Position numbers and translations under genes: made by a program | Notes under the pieces: generated by a model | The model's database searches: none | What the model saw: only the letters and a program-made list of their open reading frames with translations | What the model was told of the DNA's origin: nothing | In this document: one piece after another, positions 53,748 to 62,480 of the stretch | How the letters are laid out: each line of letters starts with the position of its first letter | How positions within the stretch are numbered: position 1 is the stretch's first letter | Assembly (NCBI RefSeq): GCF_013166655.1 | Contig: NZ_JABKCA010000001.1 | Span: forward strand, 98,822-162,821 | From: Lentimicrobium sp. L6 | GTDB lineage: Bacteria; Bacteroidota; Bacteroidia; Bacteroidales; UBA12170 | Reading direction: 5' to 3' | DNA: 64,000 bases

Positions 53748-55094
53748 ATGAAGAACAAAATAATTAAAATACTCAAGGAGAAAAATGTTCAATCATTAGC
53801 AGGGAATATGCTAACAGCTGGTTTTGGGTTTTTAAATTTTGTGATTTTGGCAAGAACTTTTGATAAAGATATTTTTGGAGAATGGGTATTGTATCTTACA
53901 GGAGCTGCTTTTGTTGAGATGTTTCGTTTTGGGATTACCAGAACAGCATTAATACGTTTTTTAGCAGGAGCAAAAGAAGAAGATCAAAAACAGTTAATTG
54001 GTTCTAACTGGTTGATTGGTTTAGTAGTAAGTGTGTTTATTGCCATCGTTTTATATGCTTTACTTTTAATATTTCCAGAGAGAATAGAAAGTTCAGGTTT
54101 TGTTCTCTTTTTTCAATGGTATCCTATATTGGCCTTTTTGAATCTACCCTTTAATAATGCACTAACCATACTTCAAGCTCGTCAGCAATTTGATAAAATA
54201 TTCGTGGTCAGGTTTTTAAATTCAGGATTGTTTTTCTTTGGCTTATTAGTGAATTTCCTTTGGTTACATAAAGGTTTGCTAGAAGTTATCTGGTTCCATT
54301 TAATTATTTCATTTGTAGTTTCATTAGTCACGGTCTTATTGAATTGGGATGGGATTCTTAATATATTTCATGCAACTAAAGAAAAAAATAAAACCATTCT
54401 CAATTTTGGAAAATATACAACTATAACCCTAATAGGGACTAATTTGCTAAAGAGCGCCGATACCTTCATTATCGCTTTAAGTCCACTAGGTGTTACTGCA
54501 GTTGCGCTGTATTCTATCCCATTAAAGCTTACAGAATTACTACAGATTCCTCTAAGGAGCTTTGTGGCTACGGCTTTTCCTAAAATGTCGAAAGCAAGTA
54601 TTGAAGGAGATTTAAAGATGGTGAGGTATTATTTTTATAGTTATAGTGGATCTATTACGATTTTATTTATACCGGTAACAATAATTACTTTTTTCTTTTC
54701 TGATTTCTTCGTGTTGTTGCTAGGTGGTGAGAAGTATTTGGGAATAGACCCCGTAACTGGGGCTAGTGCTAGCTTGATATTTAAAGTTTTTGCTATTTAT
54801 GGGATGTTGTTACCCATTGATAGACTAACTGGTGTTGGTTTGGATAGTATCAATAAACCAAAAAAGAATTTTTATAAAATCATTTTTATGGTAGTGGCCA
54901 ATATCATAGGGGATTTAATTGCGGTATTTGTATTTGAATCTTTGTTAGCGGTTGCGGTCGTTACGATTATATTTACATTAATAGGCTTGATAATTGGATA
55001 TTACTATCTCCATAAAGAAATTGATTTAAAGTTTAGGTTGATCTTTATCGAAGGGTGGAAAGTCTATTCCAATAAAATAAAGGAGTTATTATAA
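53748..55094 (+). CDS. Wzx-type oligosaccharide flippase
   Basis: 448 residues with about 12-14 membrane helices, normal for the MATE/PST flippases. Typical starts NVQSLAGNMLTAGFGFLNFV and ILARTFDKDIFGEWVLYL, and a mid-protein KYTTITLIGTNLLKSADTFI correspond to conserved helices 1-2 and 7. It would move undecaprenyl-linked repeat units to the periplasm. The next gene starts one base after its stop, so they share a transcript. Confidence 0.93.
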   Translation: MKNKIIKILKEKNVQSLAGNMLTAGFGFLNFVILARTFDKDIFGEWVLYLTGAAFVEMFRFGITRTALIRFLAGAKEEDQKQLIGSNWLIGLVVSVFIAIVLYALLLIFPERIESSGFVLFFQWYPILAFLNLPFNNALTILQARQQFDKIFVVRFLNSGLFFFGLLVNFLWLHKGLLEVIWFHLIISFVVSLVTVLLNWDGILNIFHATKEKNKTILNFGKYTTITLIGTNLLKSADTFIIALSPLGVTAVALYSIPLKLTELLQIPLRSFVATAFPKMSKASIEGDLKMVRYYFYSYSGSITILFIPVTIITFFFSDFFVLLLGGEKYLGIDPVTGASASLIFKVFAIYGMLLPIDRLTGVGLDSINKPKKNFYKIIFMVVANIIGDLIAVFVFESLLAVAVVTIIFTLIGLIIGYYYLHKEIDLKFRLIFIEGWKVYSNKIKELL

Positions 55095-55095
55095 T

Positions 55096-56763
55096 ATGAG
55101 ATTATTAAAGCAATATATATTTCTAATTCTAATCATTTTTTCTAGCGTATTAACTGCTCAGAAGACCATTAATTGCGATTATATAATTGAGGTAGATGAT
55201 GTTTCAATAACAAATCATACTGCTAATCCTGGTGATACTATGTGTTTGATGGCGGGAGTAAGGCCTCAATTGTATATGAAAAATATTGAAGGTACAGCGG
55301 ATGAACCAATTGTTATCATTAATTATGGTGGTGTGGTAAACATTGAAACAGAACTATCTTATGGACTAAAGTTTGCATTTTGCAGATATATTAAGCTGAC
55401 AGGAACAGGTGACTCTAATGAGGAATATGGAATTCAAATTGATACAGTAGCTTTAGGAAATGGTATAGATATAGGCTTTCAATCTTCTGATTTTGAAGTT
55501 GAAAATGTGGAGGTTCAGAAGACAAAGTATGTTGGAATCATGGCAAAAACCGATCCTGATTGTACTTTTTCTGCTGTTCGAGATAGCTTTACCATGTATA
55601 ATGTAAATATTCATGATAATTATCTACATCATATAGGTACTGAAGGTATGTATATTGGTAATTCATTCTTTTTAGGACATAGTCTTTCTGCCTGTGATAC
55701 TGTTGTTTTACCGCATATTATTGAAGGGGTAAAAGTTTATAATAATATTGTGCATAATACTGGTTGGGATGGAATACAAGTAGGATGTGCATTATACAAT
55801 TGCGATATCTATAATAATGATGTTTATCTGGATTCACAAGAGGAGCAAACTTATCAGATGAGTGGAATAATCGTAAATACGGGTAGTTCTTGTGATGTAC
55901 ATGATAATATCATTATTGATGGAAAAGGGACTGGAATATTTAATCAAGGTACTGGGGGACAATATTTCTTTAATAATCTAATTGTAAATGCTGGAAGGGA
56001 TTATTTTCCAGAAGATCAGATTTTGAAACAGCAATTTGGGATTTTCTCTAAATACCAATATATCCTTCCACCAGATTCTAACTTTTACTTTTTTAATAAT
56101 ACAATTATAAATCCCAAGAGTGATGGAATTAGATTCTATAATGCTAATAGCGATCATAATGTGTTTTCAAATAATATTATATTAAATCCAGGAGCTTTTG
56201 ATTACTATACTGAAAATGGTTCTGTAAATAATACAGGTGCCGATTCTTATATTCATAATTATCTTGATTGCACAATTATTGATACCAGTAATAATATTTT
56301 TGAAAGATCATCTAAAGATCAATATTTTGTAGATACAACAGAGTACAATTATCGATTAACCAATAACTCTCCAGCTGTTAATATTGGAGATGATGTTGCC
56401 TCATATGATGTGTTTTGGGATTTAGATGGTAATGTAAGGCCATATAATAATGCTGCTGATATTGGAGCTTACGAATATCAGTCCTCAAGCACAAGTGCTT
56501 TGAATGAGGAAAGTCATTTGCTTTTTAATATCATCCCAAATCCTTCTGACCATTTTATTCAAATAGAAATACCTATAGGTTTTTCATCAGAATGTCATAT
56601 TGAAATATTGAATATTAAGGGAGAGAGAATGTATTTGGATTCAATGGTGAGTGATGATAAACGAATTATAGACATTGATATCAGTAAGCTCTCAGAAGAT
56701 ATGTATTTCATTCGTTTAATAGATGGGAAGAAAGTTGTTGTTGAGAAATTTATAAAGAATTAG
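55096..56763 (+). CDS. T9SS-sorted right-handed parallel beta-helix protein
   Basis: 555 residues. Signal peptide (1-21), then a right-handed beta-helix (about 60-460) with repeats such as VYNNIVHNTGWDGIQVG, IYNNDVYLDS, VHDNIIIDGKGTGIF, FNNLIVNAG and FFNNTIINPKSDGIRF. The C-terminal sorting domain starts at LLFNIIPNPSDHFIQIEI. The fold is typical of polysaccharide lyases, epimerases and hydrolases; no specific catalytic triad is evident to me. Its position inside the wzx-wzy operon suggests it modifies, trims or anchors the polymer outside the cell. Confidence 0.9.
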   Translation: MRLLKQYIFLILIIFSSVLTAQKTINCDYIIEVDDVSITNHTANPGDTMCLMAGVRPQLYMKNIEGTADEPIVIINYGGVVNIETELSYGLKFAFCRYIKLTGTGDSNEEYGIQIDTVALGNGIDIGFQSSDFEVENVEVQKTKYVGIMAKTDPDCTFSAVRDSFTMYNVNIHDNYLHHIGTEGMYIGNSFFLGHSLSACDTVVLPHIIEGVKVYNNIVHNTGWDGIQVGCALYNCDIYNNDVYLDSQEEQTYQMSGIIVNTGSSCDVHDNIIIDGKGTGIFNQGTGGQYFFNNLIVNAGRDYFPEDQILKQQFGIFSKYQYILPPDSNFYFFNNTIINPKSDGIRFYNANSDHNVFSNNIILNPGAFDYYTENGSVNNTGADSYIHNYLDCTIIDTSNNIFERSSKDQYFVDTTEYNYRLTNNSPAVNIGDDVASYDVFWDLDGNVRPYNNAADIGAYEYQSSSTSALNEESHLLFNIIPNPSDHFIQIEIPIGFSSECHIEILNIKGERMYLDSMVSDDKRIIDIDISKLSEDMYFIRLIDGKKVVVEKFIKN

Positions 56764-56764
56764 T

Positions 56765-56920
56765 ATGATTACTTGGCCTATTTTCCTTGCTTTGATTTTA
56801 TCTGTTGCTGCTGTTTATTTCCAGATTAAAAGGGAGGATGAGCAAGCCGTAAAAGAACAAGCTGAGGAGGATGAGCGATTATCAAAAAATGAAAATGAGA
56901 ATGAAGATGAGGAATTGTAA
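56765..56920 (+). CDS. 51-residue membrane protein with acidic tail
   Basis: ATG at 56765, stop TAA ending 56920. One membrane helix (residues 4-20, WPIFLALILSVAAVYFQ) is followed by a charged, mostly acidic tail (REDEQAVKEQAEEDERLSKN and a Glu/Asn-rich end). It starts one base after the stop of the beta-helix gene and ends 25 bp before wzy, so it is embedded in the operon, which is the main support that it is real. No family recognised. It could be a small accessory subunit of the polymerase or co-polymerase. Confidence 0.7.
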   Translation: MITWPIFLALILSVAAVYFQIKREDEQAVKEQAEEDERLSKNENENEDEEL

Positions 56921-56945
56921 TTTTCGTTCAAAGAATTAATAATAC

Positions 56946-58457
56946 ATGGGTAATCCATTTCTTAAAAATACAGGAGCTTCAAAGCTCGAGCATCCAATAG
57001 CAATTCTGCTAGTGATACTTATTTCTGTTCTAATTGGGAATGTTCTTGCTAAAAAGGGAATTACAATGATGGGAATGCTCATTGTCTTGCCTTTCATCGC
57101 TGTCTACCTTGAGAGAGTTTTTCATACTCCTAAAATTGCATTATTTACCATTCAAATTGCAGGTTACTTTATTGTTGGAATATATCGCTACACTGGGCCG
57201 GGAATTCCTTTTGGGCTTAGCGCGGATGGCTTATTTGTTCTGGCATTAGTGGCTATTATTTTTAAAAACTTCTATGAAAGAGTTGATTGGACTCCTTTAT
57301 TGAAAGATATTTCGCTTTTAGGAGCAGTGTGGATGGGGTGGATATTTTTCGAAATTGTAAATCCTGAGGCTGTTAGTTTTCAAGCTTGGTTCTATACAAT
57401 GCGAGGAATTGCTTTCTACTTTTTTATAGGTATTCCAATGGTTCTCCTTTTATTAAGAGAGCCAAGAGATTTAGAAATCTATTTCTATATATGGGGAGCT
57501 TTTACCATTTTAGTTACATTGAAAGGAGCTATGCAGCTCATTATAGGATTAGATCCTTTTGAGCAGAAGTGGATGGATGCTGGTGCTTATGAGACTCACT
57601 TACTGTTTGGTAAACTTCGTGTTTTTTCATTTTTAAGTGATGCAGGGCAGTTTGGAGCCTCTCAGGCTCAAGCTCTAGTGATGGGTGGAATTATTGCTTA
57701 TGAAACTAAAAACTTTAAAAAGAGGATTTTTTTTGGTACAGTAGCTTTGTTCGGGCTTTATGGGATGTTGGTGTCTGGTACAAGAGGAGCCATTGCGATT
57801 CCTGCACTTGGTTTTTTTACTTATTTAATATTAACTAAGAACACCAAACTAATTGCATTAGGTCTCTTTGCAGGCATTATGCTCTATGTTTTCTTTGCGC
57901 ATACCTCTATTGCTCAATCTAATTATCAGGTAGCAAGAATGAGAACAGCTTTTCACCCTGATGAGGATCCTTCATTTATTGTTCGTTTAGAAAATCAGAA
58001 GATATTAAAGAATTATCTGTCGACTAGGCCAATTGGCGGAGGAGTTGGGCATGCAGGAACTAGAGCATTAAAATACGTTCCTAATGGATTTTTAGCAAAT
58101 GTAGCTACCGACAGTTGGTATGTACTAATATGGGCAGAGAATGGAGCTGTTGGTTTATTATTGCACTTCTTTATTCTCTTCTATATTGTTTTTAAAGGAG
58201 GCTTTTATATAATGTTCCGCACGAAAGACCATGAGTTAAAAGCACGGATGATGGCAATTCATGGTTGTATAATGGGTGTTCTTTTGGCTAATTATGGTAA
58301 TGCAGTAATGGGGCAGTTTCCTACTTCTATAAATATCTATTACGGTATGGCCTTTCTATTTATGATTCCTCACTTTGATAAAGTGATATTGGAAGGTAGA
58401 AAAAATGGAATGGACCTTTTAAAAGTGTTTCCATCATCAATTGAAAAAACTACATAG
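56946..58457 (+). CDS. O-antigen ligase/polymerase (Wzy-type) membrane protein
   Basis: 503 residues with about 11 membrane helices. A large periplasmic loop in the second half contains the Wzy_C-type segment MLVSGTRGAIAIPALGFF followed by RPIGGGVGHAG, regions where catalytic Arg residues lie in this superfamily. It would polymerise repeat units flipped by the Wzx protein or ligate the glycan. Last plus-strand gene of the locus; it converges on the deacetylase gene with 19 bp between stops. Confidence 0.9.
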   Translation: MGNPFLKNTGASKLEHPIAILLVILISVLIGNVLAKKGITMMGMLIVLPFIAVYLERVFHTPKIALFTIQIAGYFIVGIYRYTGPGIPFGLSADGLFVLALVAIIFKNFYERVDWTPLLKDISLLGAVWMGWIFFEIVNPEAVSFQAWFYTMRGIAFYFFIGIPMVLLLLREPRDLEIYFYIWGAFTILVTLKGAMQLIIGLDPFEQKWMDAGAYETHLLFGKLRVFSFLSDAGQFGASQAQALVMGGIIAYETKNFKKRIFFGTVALFGLYGMLVSGTRGAIAIPALGFFTYLILTKNTKLIALGLFAGIMLYVFFAHTSIAQSNYQVARMRTAFHPDEDPSFIVRLENQKILKNYLSTRPIGGGVGHAGTRALKYVPNGFLANVATDSWYVLIWAENGAVGLLLHFFILFYIVFKGGFYIMFRTKDHELKARMMAIHGCIMGVLLANYGNAVMGQFPTSINIYYGMAFLFMIPHFDKVILEGRKNGMDLLKVFPSSIEKTT

Positions 58458-58476
58458 TCCATTCCGCTCTTTATTA

Positions 58477-61400
58477 TTACTGAACCTCAATCTTATCCAT
58501 CATCAATATTCTATTTCCGCTAATGAGTTCTAAAATATAAACTCCTGAACCTATATTTGAGGTGCGTAAGTCTATATTTAACTCGTCCAGCTCATGCATC
58601 TTTCCTAAATTCTCCAATAAAACTATTTGCCCATACATATTAGTGAGTTTTAATTGAACAGCATCCTCTGTTTTTGTTTGTGACAATATATTGAATTGAT
58701 GATTTGAAATGGGGTTTGGGTAAATACTGAAATCAGAATGGGTCAGGTCCATTTCTAAGTCTTCAATATTTGTGAATTCCATTTCTTTCATCACATTAAG
58801 TTCTAAATTAAGGTTGATTAAACCAGTTGCTAGATTAGTATTGAATTCGCTGTTAAACTCAGGTGTAATATTTAATATCTCCACATCTGAGTCTATATTA
58901 ATAGAAAGGTTATACTGTGGGAGATTAGCTGGTATTTCTGAGAAATCTAAATAGATATAGGCAATATTGCCATCTAGAATGAAATTTAGTTCAGTTCCTT
59001 CTCGCACCATTAAATAGTCTAAAACATCCTCCATGTCAGCGAACCAAATATTGTCCAAGCCATTTTTTCCATATTTATTGGCTATATCATTCATATAAAA
59101 CTCAAAAGTTGGCCAAATTAAACTTCCTCCAGTTACTTGGTTTCTTATTCTATGTGTAAATTCTGAATACCAGATATGATTATTCTCATTGGTACTATTT
59201 GCAATTTGGTCTATTCTTTCCGAGATATTTGAGATGTCATAATTGTCATCGTTTAAAAATCGACGATAGATTTGCAATTGATGAGTATTGAAAGTTTCAT
59301 CAATATCAATCCCTGAAGGATAGCCACTAAATTCTACTTTATTACTATAAACAGCTAACATGCCATTATTGAATGCCACATCTGAATAAGCTAAATCACC
59401 GCTAGGAATCACAAAATGACGCATTTCAATCCCTGTTTTGCTGAATACGTAGTTATTATTTTCTTCAACTTGAAACTGATGATCTGTTTCGCCCCAAGCC
59501 GCATGGGAGTAACTGTGATTATAGATATTCCATCCTGCATTATTAACTTCAGTAATTTCTGCCCATGTCATATAATCTGGTGTGTTGATATGTAAATCTG
59601 TAAAAGATGAGTTTACTGAGTTTAGGTCAATTCCCGCTGTGAAATTGATGTCATTTCCGCAGCCATCAGTATAATAAAGGCCTTCACTTTGGGTATCAAC
59701 TTCCTCTATATAGCCTCCATTAAAAAGCTTGAAGCCATAATCATATCCATCATATTTCCCATCGTCTAGAGTTAGACTATAAGCAAAGTTTTTATTATAT
59801 TTTAAAGCAGCTTTGTTAATGTCTAATGATGTTGGTATTCCTGCGAATTCAACAATAATTCTAGAATATCCACTCCAGTCATTATCATAGACTTTAAAAC
59901 TTATGGTATCAGAAAGAGCTATTAAACTATCGGTGTCCATAGTTTCTATAGAGATGTTATATAGACCTTCATTATTAAAAGTGAGAAGGAAATCATTAGC
60001 AGGACCACTAACAGTTTGTTCCAATTGTCCATCCACGTATATAGAAGTTTGACTAATTGAAACAGCATTCGGATCTGGCTCAAATAGCTCTGCAAATACT
60101 TTTCCACCGTCACCTGTACCATCATGGGCATTATCATTTTTTTGCTCGTTAAACCAAATGAACTCATCAGCTCCACCCACAAATTTAATACTCTTGATGC
60201 CAATATTGAAAGCGCCAGCATCGGCACTATAGGGAAGTTCTATAAAAGAAAGATCCTCAAAATTAATAGCAGCATCAAAATCAGCAAGAGGGATTTTAAT
60301 AGTCGTCCAATCTTCTGGATATTCGTTTAAATACCGGTCTAGTGTAAGTAAACCTATAGCTGCGGGTCTTATTCTTATTCTGTTCCATAATATGTTGGAC
60401 GAGAAGGCTTTTAAGGTGATTTCTAAAGTGTCGTTTCCACCAGCAATTACATTGGCATGGCCAGAATAGATATATTGATCGTCATAACCCAGTTTCAATT
60501 TTCTATAGCCAGTTTCAGTATTCCAGATTTTTAAATAAGTGATTGATTCTAAGTCGATTCCTGTGTACTGAGGAATGATATGTATCACTTCATTGATGAG
60601 GCCTGAATCCAAACTATTAGGTGAGACAATTTCGATTTGGACAGGAGAAATAGGGTTTGCAGGTGCTTCAATGTGAATTTGATGTACTGCCGTTTCTGCT
60701 CCCTGGCCATTGAATAAATAGGCTTTGGCATGTATTGAATGATAGCCAGTGTCCTCAATGGAATATTCCATTTTGAAAGGGCTAAATAAATCTTCAGCAA
60801 TCAAAATTTCATTATGATAGAATTCTACTTTTTCAAGTGTTTCCTCTGTAATGTTTGATTCAACAAGGTTAGCAAGCAGTTGTCCACCGCCACCAAGGCC
60901 ATCGTGTTTATTGTCAGTTTTTGATTCTCCAAACCATAAAAATGATTCTGTTCCTCCTGTAAATTCCATTTTTTGAATATCAATATCAAAAAAGCCTGCA
61001 TCGGCACTATATGGAAACTCGAAAATCTGTAATCTACTAAAATCAATAGAAGATGTGAAATCCTCCAAAGGAATACTAATGGTTACCCATTCGTCATTTA
61101 TTCCTCCTACCGATGTTGCATAATCTGATAAGTTTAGCACACCCTGTGCTGATGGTCTAATTCTAATTTTTGACCAATTATTAAATCCATTTTGTGCTCT
61201 TAATGTGATCTCCAAATGGGTATTTCCAGAAGCAATAACGTTTTGTGCAGGACCATATACATTGGTATTATCATAACCCATTTTAAGTTTTCTATAGCCA
61301 GTATTTGTATTACTAACTCTTAAATAGGTAGGTTCGTTTAAAGTGGCTCCATCTGTTTGAACTAATAGTTGGAAACTCTCTTGTGCTTCAAATTCAGAAT

Positions 61401-62274
61401 AATCAATAGGTTGAAGCAAATAACAACTTAAATCTGGAGGGGCTAAATATTGTAAATAAATGGTTTCAATATCAGAAAAGGAAAAACTGCCGTCATTAAA
61501 ACAAGCTTTGGCTTGAATATTTTGCCATCCTGTATCTTGTATGTCGAGTGTGAACTGGAAAGGAATACTCTCGTCGTTATCTATTAATTGATTATTTACA
61601 TAAACTTCTACTTTTTCCACATTATTATCAACTGGAACAGCAGGAATAACGTTAGCATCCATTTGATATGCTGCACCTGAACCATCATGAAAATTATTGG
61701 TTTTATCATCGCCAAACCATAAATATGGATTTGTTCCTCCAGTAAATTCTACTTTGCTGATATAAAGCTCAAAGGCTCCAGCATCAGCACTGTAAGGAAA
61801 TTCCATATAGGAGATGGAGCTGAAATCAATAGCATCATCAAAATCAGCTAAAGGTATTGTAATGGTTTTCCACTCATCTCCAATTCCATCAACTTCATTT
61901 ACATAGGAAGCCAAAACTAGAGAACCTGAAGCTTCTGGCCTCAGTTTCATTTTTGACCAATTGATATTCCCATTTGGATCTTTTAATGTGATTTTTAGTT
62001 CATAGTTTCCTCCATAAATTACATTGATCTTTGGGTTGTAAATGGAAGTGGCATTATTAGAGAATTTTAACTTTCTATAGCCTGTTTCGTTATTGATAAC
62101 TCTAAGGTAAGCAGGCTCTCCTTCCACTACACCTTCCACATTTACTTGTAGGTTTAATAGGGCAGGAGCAAAAAGCTCATTGGTAGACTCCTCAAATTGA
62201 AGTTCTAGGTTTTGAGAATACGACAAGAATGGACATAGAAGCAGTAGATAAAATGCGAATAATAAGTTTCTCAT
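58477..62274 (-). CDS. T9SS-sorted NodB-type polysaccharide deacetylase with three tandem accessory domains
   Basis: 1265 residues. Signal peptide (1-20), three ~255-residue repeats (about 24-280, 281-540, 541-800), a NodB-like deacetylase domain (about 810-1090) with the metal/catalytic motif SLTLDDGKYDGYD and the HxxxH-type motif NHSYSH, then a type A sorting domain beginning DFSIYPNPISNHQFNI. Each repeat holds TGYRKLK, EFPYSADAGAF or a close variant, and W-F-x4-K-x-(N/D)-N-x-HDG, as in beta-sandwich carbohydrate-binding modules. The enzyme should act on N- or O-acetylated surface glycan outside the cell, most likely the polymer made by the adjacent locus. Confidence 0.88.
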   Translation of the reverse strand: MRNLLFAFYLLLLCPFLSYSQNLELQFEESTNELFAPALLNLQVNVEGVVEGEPAYLRVINNETGYRKLKFSNNATSIYNPKINVIYGGNYELKITLKDPNGNINWSKMKLRPEASGSLVLASYVNEVDGIGDEWKTITIPLADFDDAIDFSSISYMEFPYSADAGAFELYISKVEFTGGTNPYLWFGDDKTNNFHDGSGAAYQMDANVIPAVPVDNNVEKVEVYVNNQLIDNDESIPFQFTLDIQDTGWQNIQAKACFNDGSFSFSDIETIYLQYLAPPDLSCYLLQPIDYSEFEAQESFQLLVQTDGATLNEPTYLRVSNTNTGYRKLKMGYDNTNVYGPAQNVIASGNTHLEITLRAQNGFNNWSKIRIRPSAQGVLNLSDYATSVGGINDEWVTISIPLEDFTSSIDFSRLQIFEFPYSADAGFFDIDIQKMEFTGGTESFLWFGESKTDNKHDGLGGGGQLLANLVESNITEETLEKVEFYHNEILIAEDLFSPFKMEYSIEDTGYHSIHAKAYLFNGQGAETAVHQIHIEAPANPISPVQIEIVSPNSLDSGLINEVIHIIPQYTGIDLESITYLKIWNTETGYRKLKLGYDDQYIYSGHANVIAGGNDTLEITLKAFSSNILWNRIRIRPAAIGLLTLDRYLNEYPEDWTTIKIPLADFDAAINFEDLSFIELPYSADAGAFNIGIKSIKFVGGADEFIWFNEQKNDNAHDGTGDGGKVFAELFEPDPNAVSISQTSIYVDGQLEQTVSGPANDFLLTFNNEGLYNISIETMDTDSLIALSDTISFKVYDNDWSGYSRIIVEFAGIPTSLDINKAALKYNKNFAYSLTLDDGKYDGYDYGFKLFNGGYIEEVDTQSEGLYYTDGCGNDINFTAGIDLNSVNSSFTDLHINTPDYMTWAEITEVNNAGWNIYNHSYSHAAWGETDHQFQVEENNNYVFSKTGIEMRHFVIPSGDLAYSDVAFNNGMLAVYSNKVEFSGYPSGIDIDETFNTHQLQIYRRFLNDDNYDISNISERIDQIANSTNENNHIWYSEFTHRIRNQVTGGSLIWPTFEFYMNDIANKYGKNGLDNIWFADMEDVLDYLMVREGTELNFILDGNIAYIYLDFSEIPANLPQYNLSINIDSDVEILNITPEFNSEFNTNLATGLINLNLELNVMKEMEFTNIEDLEMDLTHSDFSIYPNPISNHQFNILSQTKTEDAVQLKLTNMYGQIVLLENLGKMHELDELNIDLRTSNIGSGVYILELISGNRILMMDKIEVQ
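59874..62202 (-). repeat. Three tandem ~780-bp repeats within the deacetylase gene
   Basis: Three diverged copies (about 62202-61434, 61434-60654, 60651-59874). All contain a TGYRKLK block, an NVIxxGN-xxLxITLK/R block, an RxRPxAxGxLxL-type block and a K-x-(N/D)-N-x-HDG block in the same order. They are clear at protein level and diverged at DNA level, so the duplication is old and maintained by selection. Confidence 0.82.
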
Positions 62275-62297
62275 TGATTTTAGGTTTTTGGGAATTA

Positions 62298-62305
62298 CAA
62301 AAGTA
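62298..62305 (-). promoter_or_regulatory. -7 box of the deacetylase gene
   Basis: TACTTTTG on the minus strand, ending 23 bp before the ATG at 62274. Confidence 0.5.
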
Positions 62306-62480
62306 AAATAATTGTTAAAAGAAAACTATCCAATAGCCCATGCATTATTTAAGTGTTGACTTTCAATTCGTAAGCGTATAGTTGGAATAATAGGAAACTG
62401 AAAAAATCTTAAAATGAAGCTATATTCTATAATGAAATGAATAGAATATTTTGAGTTTGTGGTGTTATTTTCAAAATGAA

